Positions 47,401 to 58,930 of a stretch of DNA of 64,000 bases are shown here, piece by piece. The translations under genes were made by a program, and so were the position numbers. Origin of the DNA: Haemonchus contortus (taxonomy: Eukaryota; Nematoda; Chromadorea; Rhabditida; Trichostrongylidae); the NCBI GenBank assembly GCA_000469685.2, contig LS997565.1:20357240-20421239 (forward strand). Direction: 5' to 3'. How positions within the stretch are numbered: the stretch's first letter is position 1; the number at the start of each line of letters is the position of its first letter. The notes under the pieces are model-generated. The model was not told where the DNA came from. It searched no databases and worked only from the letters and a program-made list of their open reading frames with translations.

Positions 47401-50400
47401 AGCGTTGATCAATCTCGTCTGAGGCATTCGACTTCTACTCAGAATCGTAGTGGCGTACTACATGCGCGTCGACCTTTACAATGACTTGCGGTGGCCAGCC
47501 GATGTGCGAGTCAGCGCTTTCACCCCCTCCCCCCCACCCAGACGAAACTGATACCAATCGACTGACCCCGTAGGGATCGAGGGGCTTGGTTGGCCTAAAC
47601 GGATATCGATCCGAAATCTAACCCGTGACCATGCGTGAGTGATAGAGCGCCAGTTCCATTACACTACTTCCGATCATCCTGACCTTATTGGCACAGAACT
47701 CATTGGGACACAGCAATTTACAGAGAATGTAGTGTACAGAGAATAGAAAAGCGATGGTGTATTAGAAATATACGTCCGGAGATATAGCTCACCTCGCAGG
47801 ATTTCCCCTGCTTGACAGTAGAACAAAGGCGGTGTCTTCAAACAATCTATTCGCTTTGAGTATTTCCAGCGACTCCCTGAAGATTATCATCAACAAGTCC
47901 TTTGAATCTGGTTTCCACTCAATCATGTTGGAGGCCGTCGGAAAAGCTTGCTGACCTTACTTCATTGTCCATCACTGGGAGATGTTCAAAACGCATTCTG
48001 GTGAGCGTTCTCAAATAAAGCATAGAAAAATGGCACCGTGTTCTAATATGAATTAACGTATTTCTCCAGTATTCAAGGAAGTCGTGAGAGGCAATCTGAA
48101 ATCAAGCGCGTTGTCTGCAGGAACACAATCGCTTTCATCATGCATGAACTCACATGGCCATCAGGCGAGCAGTAACCTTTCGTGTTTTCCCAAACATACG
48201 AGTGGAAGGGTCGAAGGTCGTGTTCAACGTCAAGGCTCATATTGCCAAGAAGTGAGGGAAAATCTCCGATTTCTTCGCTCAGATATGTTGAGCACTCACG
48301 ATCTGAAAGCTGTAGAAGACAGTCTCACAACTTGGTTAGCAACTCTTCCCGTTCTCTTCGGCAGTAGAACTTTTGCATTGAAACACGCGGTTCAACCTAT
48401 CAGGAGATAAAGCAGTAAAGCGAAGGCTTGCATCGAATCGCTCGTTTCGGGATTTGATTAATATTCTCCAAAAATGAGAGGGTTGATCTCTGGTTAGTAA
48501 AATGGAGCGCAGTCAGGACGAAGGCATTATGTGACTCTGATCAGCTCTCATAAGAAAGTGCTTGTGCAATAACCGATCAGGTAAGACCGAAAATAAGATG
48601 CTGGGCGAAGTGTTTGTTTCGGAAAGAAGAAAAATTCGTAGACGTATGCGCCCTTCCAAGAAAACATGGCCAAGTACTCGTTAATCAAAGTTGTAAGGCT
48701 CTTCGAGATGAGTTTGACTTGACGAATTTGGGGCAGAATGTTCTCAAGGGAATAGGGGGGAAATATAAAAGAGCTATGGGTTTATTACTTTCATGTTAGC
48801 TTAATGAATAGGACGCGCCTTGCAGAAGACCACTACATTTCTAGGAACTAACTAATATTTACATAACTGAGTACCGCCAAGTTTTGTGCCATCAAGTAGC
48901 GTCCCAAGGAGCCAGTAAAGGGGTAGTTATTCGGGTCATAACAAAAAACGCCTTTCCAAAACTGCATTAGTTCATCAAATTGACACCGCTTACTTTGTGG
49001 CCTGAAGAGCTCCAATAATTTTCGAAAATGGAAATATTTGGGAAGAAGTGAGGGAAGAGGAAAGACAAGTAGGCTGCTACTTTTCGGAGTTCTATCAACA
49101 ACGTCTCCGACCATTTCTCAGATCGGCCATTCACTTCACCTACACAAGTTGTAGGATTAAATTTGAAGCAGAGGTCACTAGAGACCGGTTTGAGGGAGCA
49201 GAAAATTGAGAAGAAACAAGAAGATTCGGTTGTTTGGAAAATGCAAATTGTCTAACTCTTGAGAGGTAAAGTCAAAAAATATAAAAAAGTAAGGAATTAA
49301 TTGATGACTGGTACATGGTGATTTGTATGTTTCCGTATGATCTCATATGATGCATGAAACACCTGCCTCTCATCACATCCCAGAGAAATGAGCTGTTTTC
49401 AGTATTATTTCCACCTCCTCGTAAAATGCTAAGAAGATTCGCATCGGAATCGCTGGTCATCTGAAACTGCTAATTGTCATCTGCTAGTTTCAACAAATTT
49501 TGAGAAAAAAGGTCTAAAACTTTGGCACGATTGATCGGTAGAAAGATATGTCAGAATTACATGCATAGCTGTAGCTGAATGTACATATAGCTCAGTAGAA
49601 TTGTCGAAAAAGAACGCTCCCACAAAAGCACTAGGTGCGTACTTGTTTGAAAGAGAACAGTATGCCTGTCTTTTGTTTGCAGATATTTTTTAACGATACT
49701 ATTGTCCTTTACGTTACCTTTTGGCAAGCAAGAAATACCACCTCTTGCTCTCCAGCCCTTCCCTATTTCCGACACTGTTCTTTATGAATACTTTTCACTT
49801 GTCCCACTTTCCGTAATTCCACATATCTTCGCCCAGTCTGAGGTTATGTCAATCACCATTTTTTCGAATTCTTGGCTTTTGACCGTCCGATTTCTAGTCA
49901 TTCCATTACTTCCTACCATATGCTTATTAGCAGCAACGATTGTTGTCGTCGTAAAAGATCTTTAGACATTCACTTATTCCGATTTTTTTACTCCCATATG
50001 CACTGTTCTGGTTTGAACTATAAGCTTATTCCTGATGGGGTAACATTTCATCGTATTTTTTTGCCTTCAAGTATCTCAATTCGCAGAAAGATTAAGGACA
50101 TTGTGATGGCTTTCAAAATTCTTAGCGGGAAAGTTGAGCATCTTTACTAAGGTCGCATCTAGAACTAGAGGCAGTGTCATTGAAACAAAACTCCGATTGC
50201 TAGAACCCGGTTTCGTCACCTTTGCTTTTCTATCAGAATTATATCCTTTCTCAACAGAATCCTCAAGGAGGCAATTTGCACACTTCTCCGCGCTCACTTA
50301 AGAGTTTGGCCAGAGAAAACTCAAATCAGGAATCTTACAGATGATTCTTGCACGCTTTCAAGGATTTCGGTCAATGTCATGAATTTGGCTGTTTTCTCTT

Positions 50401-53400
50401 TTTGCTAGTCTCATAGTGCCTCGTCATGTTCGCTATTTTTCCAGCATTTCTTTTGTTCTAGTTATGCCTGTTATGACTCCTACAGGAGTTTGTGCAAATG
50501 GTTGCTTCATTTGTTTTGGATTGTTGCTCTGATGGGATTATTAACTACGTCAAAATGGATTAATGTGAAATGGAATGAAATATACACTAAACATGCTTTA
50601 CCTTTTTTTGACTTTTGCTGTGGTCTGTTCAGTTCAAAGTTCAAAATTCAAGTTTCAAATTCAGCTATAATCGAGCAAGTTGAAGTGTTGATTGCTCCAA
50701 GGAATGGAGGGCCACACGTCATCGCACAATTACAGGGTGCGGCAGAAGTTCTGGCAAAGACCCGTTTTAGGTTCTCTATAAAAAAAGAGGCCTTCGATCT
50801 AGACAAGATCTGTGCCACTATTTACTACAAGTCCTCTTCTATACATTCCATAAACTGGCCGTTTTTGGATATGCCATTTTACAGAATAGTGACAGGCAAA
50901 GACCAACGACCCTCATCCTGCACCTCCATCTGGCTGAATGCACGGCAAAGACCATCTTCAAACAGCTCTAGATTCCCTTAAGAACCGTGTACAACGACGT
51001 CAACAGGTACAAGGCGACAGGAACCATGGAGGACAAGCCTAAAAATGGAAGACCGAAGAATGCAACGACAAAGGAAATCGTGAAAATCATTTGAGAGAAA
51101 ATCCGCCGCCACCCTTGTAAGTCCGAAAGTTAAACGGCTCTTGAGGTCGGAATTTCTGCTCGGTCTGTCGGAATGATTGTCTCCAGCCACCTCCGACTTC
51201 GCTCTTATGAAATCAGGAAAGCTCACATGCTAACTGAGCGTATGAGGAGAACTAGGCTCAAAAGATTTAGGGAGTGTTTAAAGCGATTTTCGCAGGCACG
51301 GCACAGCGACATCCTTTTCACTGACGAATGCCTGTTTTCAACAGACCAATTCCTGAACACCCAAAACGATAGGATGATAGCGGGAAGCCCTGCAAAAGCC
51401 AGCCAACATGGAGGGATTGCTCATCGATCTGGACACTCCAAGCCGTTGATGGTTTTTGGGGCAATCACATCGGACGGCAAGATGTCTCTGATTTTCTTGG
51501 AGAAAAGAGTCAAGGTGGATAGCAAGATCTACCTAAAAGGCATGTTAGAGAAGGAGTCACTCCCTTGGGCTGAATCCCATTTCGGAAACCGGACATGGAC
51601 TTGTCAACAGGGCTCAGCTCCAGCACACTAGTACAATGTGGTACAGGGCTGGTGCGCAACGCACTTCCCAGACTTCATCTCGAACCAAGCCTGAATCCAT
51701 TGGACTATTCTGTGCGGTCAGTTCTTAAGAGGAAAGCCTGCTCTACTAAGCACAGAAGTTTGGATGCTCTACGTGCAACCCTTGTTGAAGCATGGGAGGA
51801 TTTGGACGAAGACTACCTCCGTGATGCCGTCGACCCATATCCTAAGAGACTTTTAGCCTGTATTCACGCAAAGGAGGCTAGTTCGAGATCAATTTTGTTT
51901 TCGTGATCTTTATAGCTGTTGATAAATGCTGTTGGAGTAGTGAGTGAGTTGTGCCCCTTCCTTCAAGAGTCCCTAATCGGAGAAAGAATGCTGAATACTC
52001 TGATACCACTGTAGCAAGTATTGGACACTTATGTGATTCTGCTGAAAGCAACTTGTGTGAATAAATGAGAAAATGAGTTGATCGTGGAGCTGGCCAATGT
52101 CGCCCAACTGTGTTCGCACTGTTGATGATGTTCCACGAGAAGCGCAGTCAGGTGTCAAGAAGGGTATTGTTCAGGGTCAAGAACTGGCTAAGTTAGTAGT
52201 TGTTTTAAACGCTGTTTTTAGATTTTTGCAGAACCGTTCTCGATTTTTTCCATGAATGAAGACGTCAAAACTGGCCTCATTGTACATATTGAATATGAAG
52301 AAATCGTTGTCGATAAGGAATTTTGTCGTTCTCGGCATGTTCCTCTTGAATTGGTTCAGGGATACCGAGTCAAACACGAGTATGGCCAAAGATGGTTGTT
52401 CCTGAACATGAGCTCGATCACAGGAGTGGCTGTTCAGCAGCAGCAAGCTAGTTTCTTTTTATCTTTTGTCTCTGCGACGCTCGTTCCCTTGATCGGATGA
52501 CCAAAAAAACTAAACGCAGCAAGGACATTAAGGGCTGATCTAATCCGAGCGTAGTCAACTGCATGAAATGACCAAACTCGTCATTGATCGGCTAGGAACA
52601 AAAAGAAACGACACAAAGCGTCTGGCTGGAGACCAACGAACCGGATCGCTTCTCACGAATTTCTGCTCCTCTCCTTCTTCCTGAAAAAGAGCTTATCGTC
52701 ATATGAATACACCAAAAGCTGCGACAATATTAATAGATGCCTTAAGTTCTTTCCGTACTATTAGAAACATGGCAAAACGAAGTTGCTCTACGATCTCGTT
52801 GAAATTCCCCAAGGAATTCGGAGTGAAAAGATTTTTAGAAATAAGCCTACCGTATAGGTAGGTACGTTGACGAATGCCTTTCTGTAAAGCACATCTTTTG
52901 GCGAACCGAGATTACATTCCACCACGAACTGATTGCGACGGATTGCCATGGCTTCGTTGAAGTTCACCTGTATACTAAGAAAAGTTCCGTTAAGCTCAGA
53001 ACTTGTTCATTTCTAGGCTACTCTGCCCAATGTTGATGTATGACTGACTATGATTTCTAACCTTTGTGGGCTCACCTATAATGACCTTGCCAGCTTGGTT
53101 GTTCGACAGCGGCTGATAGTAGCACCTGCAAAACGAGTTTTTGAGTTTTTTTTTCGTGGAGTTCGAAATATTTTTTTTCGTGAGAGTGCTTCAATAATGG
53201 TTGTGGAGACGAAAAATTGAAATGAGTATCAGGTGCGGATGTTGTTTAAGCATCTGATAATCAGGGGAATTCAGAGGCTCGTAGTCCTATTGACCTTCCC
53301 TCTACAGTTAATCCGTCTGGTCCACCGATATGGAAGGTCGTAGTATCATGAAATGAATGCGCAAAACAGTAGGTGTGCTGCCTATGGCTGTATGTTGTAT

Positions 53401-55030
53401 GGCTTTCTTTTGTATATGGACCTCATCCGAATAAGAATTATGTAAACGTTTAGATTTTATAGTTATCCACCTCCATAGTTGCCATTTATGATTGCTATGA
53501 GCCATGCGTAGCAATCAGAACTTGTATGTATGTATCCTCAATCAATGGGAACATTTGATGAATGTGGTTGGAATAACGTTAGTTTCAGTTCTAGTACACA
53601 AATTCAATTCTGGGGGTGAAACGGTATGTCGATTAGATGTTACAGACAGATCTGTTTGAAGAACGGTTTTTCCCTTTGATGTAATCAATCATCCGATTGA
53701 GATTTGCAACGAATCAAGTATCGGTTTCCACCCAAAACAATTCCGTCGGGTCTATGAGAATTAGTAGGTTCATGCATAGCCGACCTAGCACGATATTTGG
53801 CTAGAAGCATGATCCTGTCAAAAGCTCCGCAAACATCTTAAAAGGGTGACAACCTTACACAGGCTGCAGTTGGTTTTTCCAATATTTCTGAACTTTGCAA
53901 TCCAGGCTGAATGGTATCCTTTCTTTTTTCGAACTTTTCCTGATCACACTGTTTCTGCTCCTTGTTTTCAGTCTTTTACAAAGATAAATTGGAATGAAAT
54001 TATAAAATAAAAGAGAAATATGAATAAATGAATATAATGAAATATTTAAACAATCCAATCAATCAATCAATCAAACACAAGAGAGACATCCGACGTACAG
54101 TTCAGCAGTTCTTCTCCAAGGCAAACCAGTCTACCACTATATCCTCTCCGATTCTAAGTTGACCAAAAAACAGAAAAATAAAAAATGCGGTCAACGTACA
54201 CGGCTTCATGTTGGATTGCTCGAATATTTGCTCCCGTAAAATCCCCCCCCCCCCCCCCTGCTTAGAACAAGTAAGTATTCAGGTATTCAGAGGTGCAAGC
54301 AGTCCAAACGAAAGTCTGCAGCAGACTGGACCCCACCAAACGGGATAGATCAGGGTCATCAATGTTAATCCAAAGAAAAAAAAGAGAATCTTACGATATA
54401 TTTGTATCCATAACCAGTCTTCCACCAGTATTCGGTTGCGATAATTCAAGAAATCCATACTCGTCCAAAAACGCAAATGGCTCCATAGCGGTGTTACATT
54501 TGATTGATCTGAAATTTAAAGACTTTGAATAGGCGACGGATTTTTCTTTTTGAAAACTGTGCTTATGAGGATTGCTCTACTTCTTGCTTTCTTTTGTTGT
54601 GCAATTCTTGCAATCAAATGCCAAAACTCATTTCTATTCATAAAAAAGCCGTCCAACCTGAAGCGAGGGCTAGCATTCGACAGACTGACAACCACAGGCC
54701 GCAGCAATGGCCATTTGCACTCGTTTTCCAAGATGGAACTCACTGCTGAAAAACGGTACTTGTCATAAACTGGCTGACCTTCGGTGGACGAAGTGAAGGA
54801 GTTGATTTTGGAAAAAAAATTGCTTTCGAATTCTACCGTTCAAATTCTATTCGAATAAAGGTAATAAAAGGAGAAACGAATGACAACAATAGCGCTAGAA
54901 CCTAACCTGACGGTGGGATCGTTAGGGAGAATTCGTCCATTGTATCCACAGTGTACACATAAGTGAGAAATTTGTGATTATTGTAAAAATAAAAAGACAC
55001 GATTAAAACGCATGCGACGATAATCCATGA
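44428..55030 (-). CDS. DUF229-family protein (alkaline phosphatase/sulfatase-like), at least 14 exons, both ends incomplete
   Basis: Minus-strand exons: 55030-54907, 54745-54658, 54508-54395, 53125-53062, 52967-52851, 52680-52642, 52401-52264, 49460-49363, 49001-48875, 48309-48154, 47950-47793, 47150-47001, 46164-46040, 44583-44428. All but the join near 46.2-47.0 kb agree in phase. Landmarks in order: a membrane anchor (WIIVACVLIVSFYFY), a Cys-containing lumenal part with PFAFLDEYGFLEL and CYYQPLSNN, the core strand LAILVFDSVSLNQF followed by MPRTTKFL, SDANLLSIL with FLWDVMRG, ARVEERSPLIAIKLPEKF, and WRSCDDAGIPPQLCLC near the C-terminus. These follow the layout of nematode DUF229 proteins, which share the alkaline-phosphatase superfamily fold. 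The usual metal-binding Asp-His-Gly appears as SSRG and the usual Gly-Tyr-Val...Glu-Asp block is not seen, so it may be a pseudoenzyme, or an exon may be missing. The first and last exons were not found. Confidence 0.72.
45603..45772. repeat. Foldback element with arms of 74 and 82 bp, 14-bp loop
   Basis: Left arm 45603-45676 and right arm 45691-45772 pair almost completely, starting AGTGCTAGGGGGGAAGAGGG on both strands. It lies inside the intron between the DUF229 exons at 46040 and 44583. Confidence 0.9.
45801..45853. repeat. Perfect 24-bp inverted repeat with a 5-nt loop
   Basis: Arms 45801-45824 and 45830-45853 are exact reverse complements; the loop is TACTT. A second short palindrome (TTGAAGATCT near 45848 and AGATCTTCAA near 45880) overlaps its right end. 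Same intron as the foldback 30 bp upstream. Confidence 0.95.
47376..47672 (-). mobile_element. tRNA-derived SINE in a DUF229 intron
   Basis: It begins at the left with the tail AAAGGATAAAGGATAAA, then TCAGAATCGTAGTGGCG, GTGGCCAGCCGATGTG and GGGGCTTGGTTGGCCTA. The reversed B box is mutated (ATCTAACCC). It lies between the DUF229 exons at 47793 and 47150, on the gene's own strand. Confidence 0.7.
50490..50981 (+). CDS. Hypothetical ORF inside a DUF229 intron, opposite strand
   Basis: 163 codons open, first ATG at about 50532. The middle part reads IEQVEVLIAPRNGGPHVIAQ and then EAFDLDKICATIYY, with protein-like composition. The end runs into the mariner remnant. There is no splice or family evidence. 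It could be a fragment of a captured gene or chance. Confidence 0.25.
   Translation: MCKWLLHLFWIVALMGLLTTSKWINVKWNEIYTKHALPFFDFCCGLFSSKFKIQVSNSAIIEQVEVLIAPRNGGPHVIAQLQGAAEVLAKTRFRFSIKKEAFDLDKICATIYYKSSSIHSINWPFLDMPFYRIVTGKDQRPSSCTSIWLNARQRPSSNSSRFP
50940..51906 (+). mobile_element. Mariner-superfamily transposase remnant
   Basis: Translation over several stops gives the helix-turn-helix part (RTVYNDVNRYKATGTMEDKP and KNGRPKNATT) and then the first catalytic block (DILFTDECLF). The second block reads QQGSAPAH, where the Asp of the usual QDSAPAH is Gly. The third region has lost the usual SPD and shifts frame (SLNPLDYSVRSV). The C-terminal ALRATLVEAWEDLDE follows. Two required acidic residues are damaged, so it is inactive. 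Ends were not found. It sits in the 2.8-kb DUF229 intron 49461-52263. Confidence 0.85.
54053..54076. repeat. (CAAT)n microsatellite
   Basis: Tandem CAAT/AATC units in a DUF229 intron. Confidence 0.8.
54242..54259. repeat. Poly-C run of about 18 bases
   Basis: Homopolymer in a DUF229 intron, just after the exon 54508-54395 on the transcribed strand. Its length may vary between reads or individuals. Confidence 0.85.
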
Positions 55031-55353
55031 CTGAAAATAGAGGATTCCGTGGAAGGATTGTGGATAAGTCGGTGCCAGAAGGGACTCACCCAAATTTGAG
55101 TACTGACAGTCATCCTGCTCGGCGTCCGCTTCCTAAGCAGAAATCAAGTCCAGTTCTGTCTAACGACTCAGCCCTCGGTCAATGCCCAAACGGGAGTGAT
55201 GGCTTTCTCGTTAGGCGATGCTTCAACGAAAACTCCTCAAAAACAATAGAAAAGGAATACTCGATAAACGACCGGTCCCAAATTTGCTTGATAGAATTTT
55301 ACGAGAAACTACATGGGAAGATGGCAAAGCCCATAGCGACGCCTTGTATCTGA

Positions 55354-57560
55354 AAAGGGGTCGTTTCCTGAAATAATGGGGACAAGCAAGTGGTCATCAA
55401 GCGAAAAACGGTTGACCAGAATCAAAACCGGACACGTTACGTTGTGCCCCATTGCAGGGTGAACATCAAGAAAGGACAAGGACAGGGCGGGTGATGACCA
55501 AGTTCGCCTTCATCCGGTTTTACACATGGTTTCCATTAGCAAATGTGAACCTCAACATTTTTTTCTTTTGTTTTTGTGGCCTGACGATGTCAGTCCATAG
55601 ACGGCGTTAATTGTTACTCGCTCTTTTCGCAGCAGTTTTCCTCCTACAGCTGAATCAGGTGGGAACTACGATAATGTAGGGGGTTATTCGCCAAATAGGG
55701 AGACGTGGCGTAAAAACCGAGAAGTATGTATGATGCGTTGCTGCCCTGCTTTGCCTTTGCGTATGGAATCCTAGCCTTTGCGGGTGATCTAACAAAAAAA
55801 AGTCGGAAGTTGTTGTCCCAAAGTGTAATACCAACCCGTATGATTTTAGGAGCATTGGACAGGAACAGGAGACTGTTAGTTAGCGATTTGCGCGATATAT
55901 ACTGTGAGGGAGGTCGTTAGGCACATCGAAATACATACATTTTTTATTTCTTCCATAAAGCGCCCTGTAATTGTACTTTGCTCTTTTCCTCTCTACCCCT
56001 CCGTTTGATTGTGGGTGTTCTGTTTGAAAGAAAATTCTACCAGTTCCCAGTTCTCATTACTTCCCTTCCACTTATTGTAGCAGCTTTCATAGCAGTGCTG
56101 ACTGAAAAAAAACGGCAGTTTTACAAATCATACAAAATCTTTAAAGTATATAATGCGAGGTACTAAGATTTCTTGTCAAGTGCGAGGGTGGGTTAGGAAC
56201 TGCCCTTGAACTGCTCTTTCAGACGCCAATGTTTGTTTTTACTCTGATTGAGTTCTTTATTTATGAGATTCGCAGTGTCAAATTGGCGCATAAATAAATG
56301 AATAAACTCTGAAGGACATATTTTCACTGTTGGCTGAGCCAGTGATTTGATGAGCCCCTATCTTTGTCGGTTTGCTAATTATCGCTTTGTTGAATGAAAC
56401 TGGGATGGCTGGAAATCAACGAAGCCACATGAAGTACACTCTAAATTAGCTACCCGGAAAGCACGGCCTAACAGTTAGAACACGGCCACCCGGAAATGAT
56501 GAACTGGGTGGCACGTCCAAAAACCATGGAAAAGGATAGCGGGTGGCGGAAGAAGGAAAGTGACACTACCACAGGCACTTCCGCGAGATTATCGGTGTAG
56601 TTGTTTGGGACACGGAGAGAAGACAGCAGGAAGGCTGAAGGAAAAGTAATAGAGATAGCGATTTCCACTGTCCGATATGAGGGTGGTATTTTAGAAATTC
56701 TCATACCGTGCCAAGCATAGTAATCAGATAAGTGGATACAAAAAAAGAAATTCGGAACACTGTTTCGAAACGGACTGAAATTTCGAGGGACAATGAGTAA
56801 AGGTGAGCAGATGAGAAAGAGATTACCCGATTCAATGGAGTAAAAACCCTGATCAGACAGGGCTCGCTCTACATCCAGCTGAACGAAACTCTGACTAAAC
56901 CCAATTCTTTCTATATTTACAAGATCCTGTTCTTGAAAATTCGGTGTTCTATCCTTCCAGCAAACTTGTCATTTATAAGTATCCAAGGATAGAAGATTTA
57001 GCTTCTCTGGAAAAGAGAAGCTGAAAACGATTGTGCCCCATAAAATCAAGAGTATGGCGACTTTATCACAATCCTTTCGTCAACTTTTTCTTTAATTCAA
57101 TTTGTCGCCATGAGTTTTAATGAATTATCGGAGAAATTGAGATCATTCAGCGATTCGTCTGTTGATTGAAAACAGATGTCCATCCATTTGTATTTTCTGA
57201 ACAGAATCAATGCATCTGTTTTCGCTGTACATAGAACGTCATAGAAATGTCCCACTTTGATACTAGTTGGCAAATGATCCTTCGCATCCTTCGTTTATGA
57301 TACTGTGAATCCTGATTCTGCGGCGGAGAAGTGCAGGCTGATGTTAGAGAAGTTATTAAGTAGAAACCTAGCATCAAACACTGTAAGCGGGAGTAGTGGG
57401 CGATGATATCCAGATGCCTGATCAGGGATGTTTTTTGTATGTCTGTATACCAACTGCATTTCGCTGCAAAACAGCGAGCTTCCTCTCCCTCCATTTGAAC
57501 TCTACAGACATTTGACACCAACTACTTCGAAATGAAAGCATGGCTCCCGATTCTTCACTT
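55354..57560. other. No gene recognised
   Basis: The first exon of the DUF229 gene should lie just right of 55030, but no ATG-bearing exon could be tied to it. Short ORFs at 55726-55920, 55978-56166 and 57521-57207 have no supporting splice or domain signal. Confidence 0.35.
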
Positions 57561-57562
57561 TG

Positions 57563-57835
57563 GCTTAGGTAGTGTAGTGGCAAGCGGCGCAATTCACACA
57601 CGCATGGTCACGGGTTCAAATCCCGGATCGATCTCAACCCAGGCTTTCATCCGTTCGGGTCGGGAGACGGGCAGTAGGAACGGTTTTATGTAGTCGATCC
57701 GCCGCGCACGGCTGTCGCGAACCATTTGCCTTCTTATAACAGTTCTAGCGTTCCTCGTACTGCTATACAATTATTATTCTACTGGTAGTTCTTTTGTTTC
57801 TTATTTCTTACTTGCGGCTTACGTTTTCCTTCCAG
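57563..57835 (+). mobile_element. tRNA-derived SINE with a different 3' body
   Basis: The tRNA-like head has A box text GTAGTGTAGTGGCAAGCGG (57569-57587) and B box GGGTTCAAATCCC (57612-57624). After the head it shifts to a body (CAGTAGGAACGG, CGCCGCGCACGGCTGTCG) shared with 18240-18440 and not with the main family. Confidence 0.7.
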
Positions 57836-58439
57836 GCTGAAACATGTCCGTGTAAACACCGAACAGGCACAACATTAGAAAGGCAGTGAAGTGGGTGGAA
57901 AAGGCAATGAAGTGGGCAGAAAAGACAAAGGATTGCATATAACCTTGGATCGAAAGGTCACGGTTGTCACGATATCTGCAATTATTTTTCTGTTATAGAA
58001 CATAAAGTATTCACAACTTGTGAACAGAATATTCGCAAATAACAGAAGAGCTTGAAATGGATGGTTTCATTCATAGTAGTCAATATGTTGAGCTACCACT
58101 CACTCATGTTGGTTTGGTAGTAAACCTTATAACAACATTGCTGAGAGTTTGCAGTTCCGATTTTGGAGGTTCATTACGTTTGTTTCAAAATGAGCAATGT
58201 CAGGGCACTGCCACCTTCATAACATTAATACTTGGTGTTACGGCCGACGACCCCTAGCGGCGCATTAGCTTGCTCTTAGGGTCCTTTTCGCATTTGCTGT
58301 TGTATGGAGGGAAATATAATAGTCTTTTGTGTTCTTTCTTTTAACAATAATAATATCGCGCAAGTATCTCTGACACCGTATTCTCGTGGCTTGTATCACC
58401 TGTATCCGACGTGTCCTCGCGAACTTCGCTATTCACGCA

Positions 58440-58565
58440 AGTCGACTTTGAGCCATCCATTCCGATCCTGCGCACGTCGTCTTCATTGTTGGCCAAGCAT
58501 ATTCCATAGGATCGGCCCACCTCAATTTAGGCCTTCGCGGCGCTTGTTTGTGATCCAGTGGTAAT
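58440..58565 (-). mobile_element. Possible LINE 3'-ORF fragment
   Basis: The minus strand reads RRPKLRWADPMEYAW, like the RGRPxxRW-D motif near the end of many non-LTR polyproteins. It is short and out of context, so confidence is low. Confidence 0.35.
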
Positions 58566-58590
58566 TAGTAGTATGTTCTTGAGTATATAA

Positions 58591-58889
58591 AGTTTAAAGG
58601 ATAAAGTTTTTGGCGTTAATCAATCCCGTCTGAGAGATGCGCCCCCGCACTCGACTTCCATTCAGAATCGTAGCGGCGTAATGAGTGCGTATTTGGCCTA
58701 TACAGTGACTTGCGGTGGCCAGCCGATGTACAAGTCAGTGCTTTTATCCTCCCAGACGAGTCTGGTACCAATTCACCGACCCCGGAGGGATGGAAGGCTT
58801 GGTTGGCCTAGGCGGGCATCGATCCGGGATCGAACCCCTGACCGTGCGTGTGATATAGTGCGCCACTTGCCACTAGACCACCTCCGCCC
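58591..58889 (-). mobile_element. tRNA-derived SINE, minus orientation, best preserved
   Basis: The reversed A box region CCACTTGCCACTAGACCACC (58863-58882) and the reversed B box GGGATCGAACCCC (58826-58838) are close to consensus. The body (ATTCAGAATCGTAGCGGCG, GGCCAGCCGATGTACAAG, GGAGGGATGGAAGGCTTGG) defines the family. The tail at the left is AAAGGATAAAG. Confidence 0.85.
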
Positions 58890-58894
58890 TATTC

Positions 58895-58930
58895 TTGAGT
58901 ATATATATATTTATATATACTATATATATT
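58895..58930. repeat. AT microsatellite
   Basis: Alternating TATATA runs next to the SINE head. Confidence 0.8.

Noticed and set aside
48084..48410. + strand ORF of 108 codons
   Set aside because: It lies opposite the DUF229 exon 48309-48154, which has proper donor, acceptor and phase.
52252..52500. + strand ORF of 82 codons
   Set aside because: Antisense shadow of the DUF229 exon 52401-52264 carrying the family core strand.
54279..54476. Minus-strand frame reading LNYRNRILVEDWLWIQIY
   Set aside because: It reads well by chance in the wrong frame of the exon 54508-54395; phase from the preceding exon selects the other frame, which matches the DUF229 layout.
54550..54768. + strand ORF that looks like a secreted peptide precursor (hydrophobic start, Lys-Arg sites)
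   Set aside because: It is antisense to a DUF229 exon (54745-54658) that fits neighbours on both sides in phase; the signal-peptide look is a by-product.
57563..57635. True tRNA gene
   Set aside because: A and B boxes are present, but no clean cloverleaf or anticodon arm is seen and the sequence continues into a SINE body.
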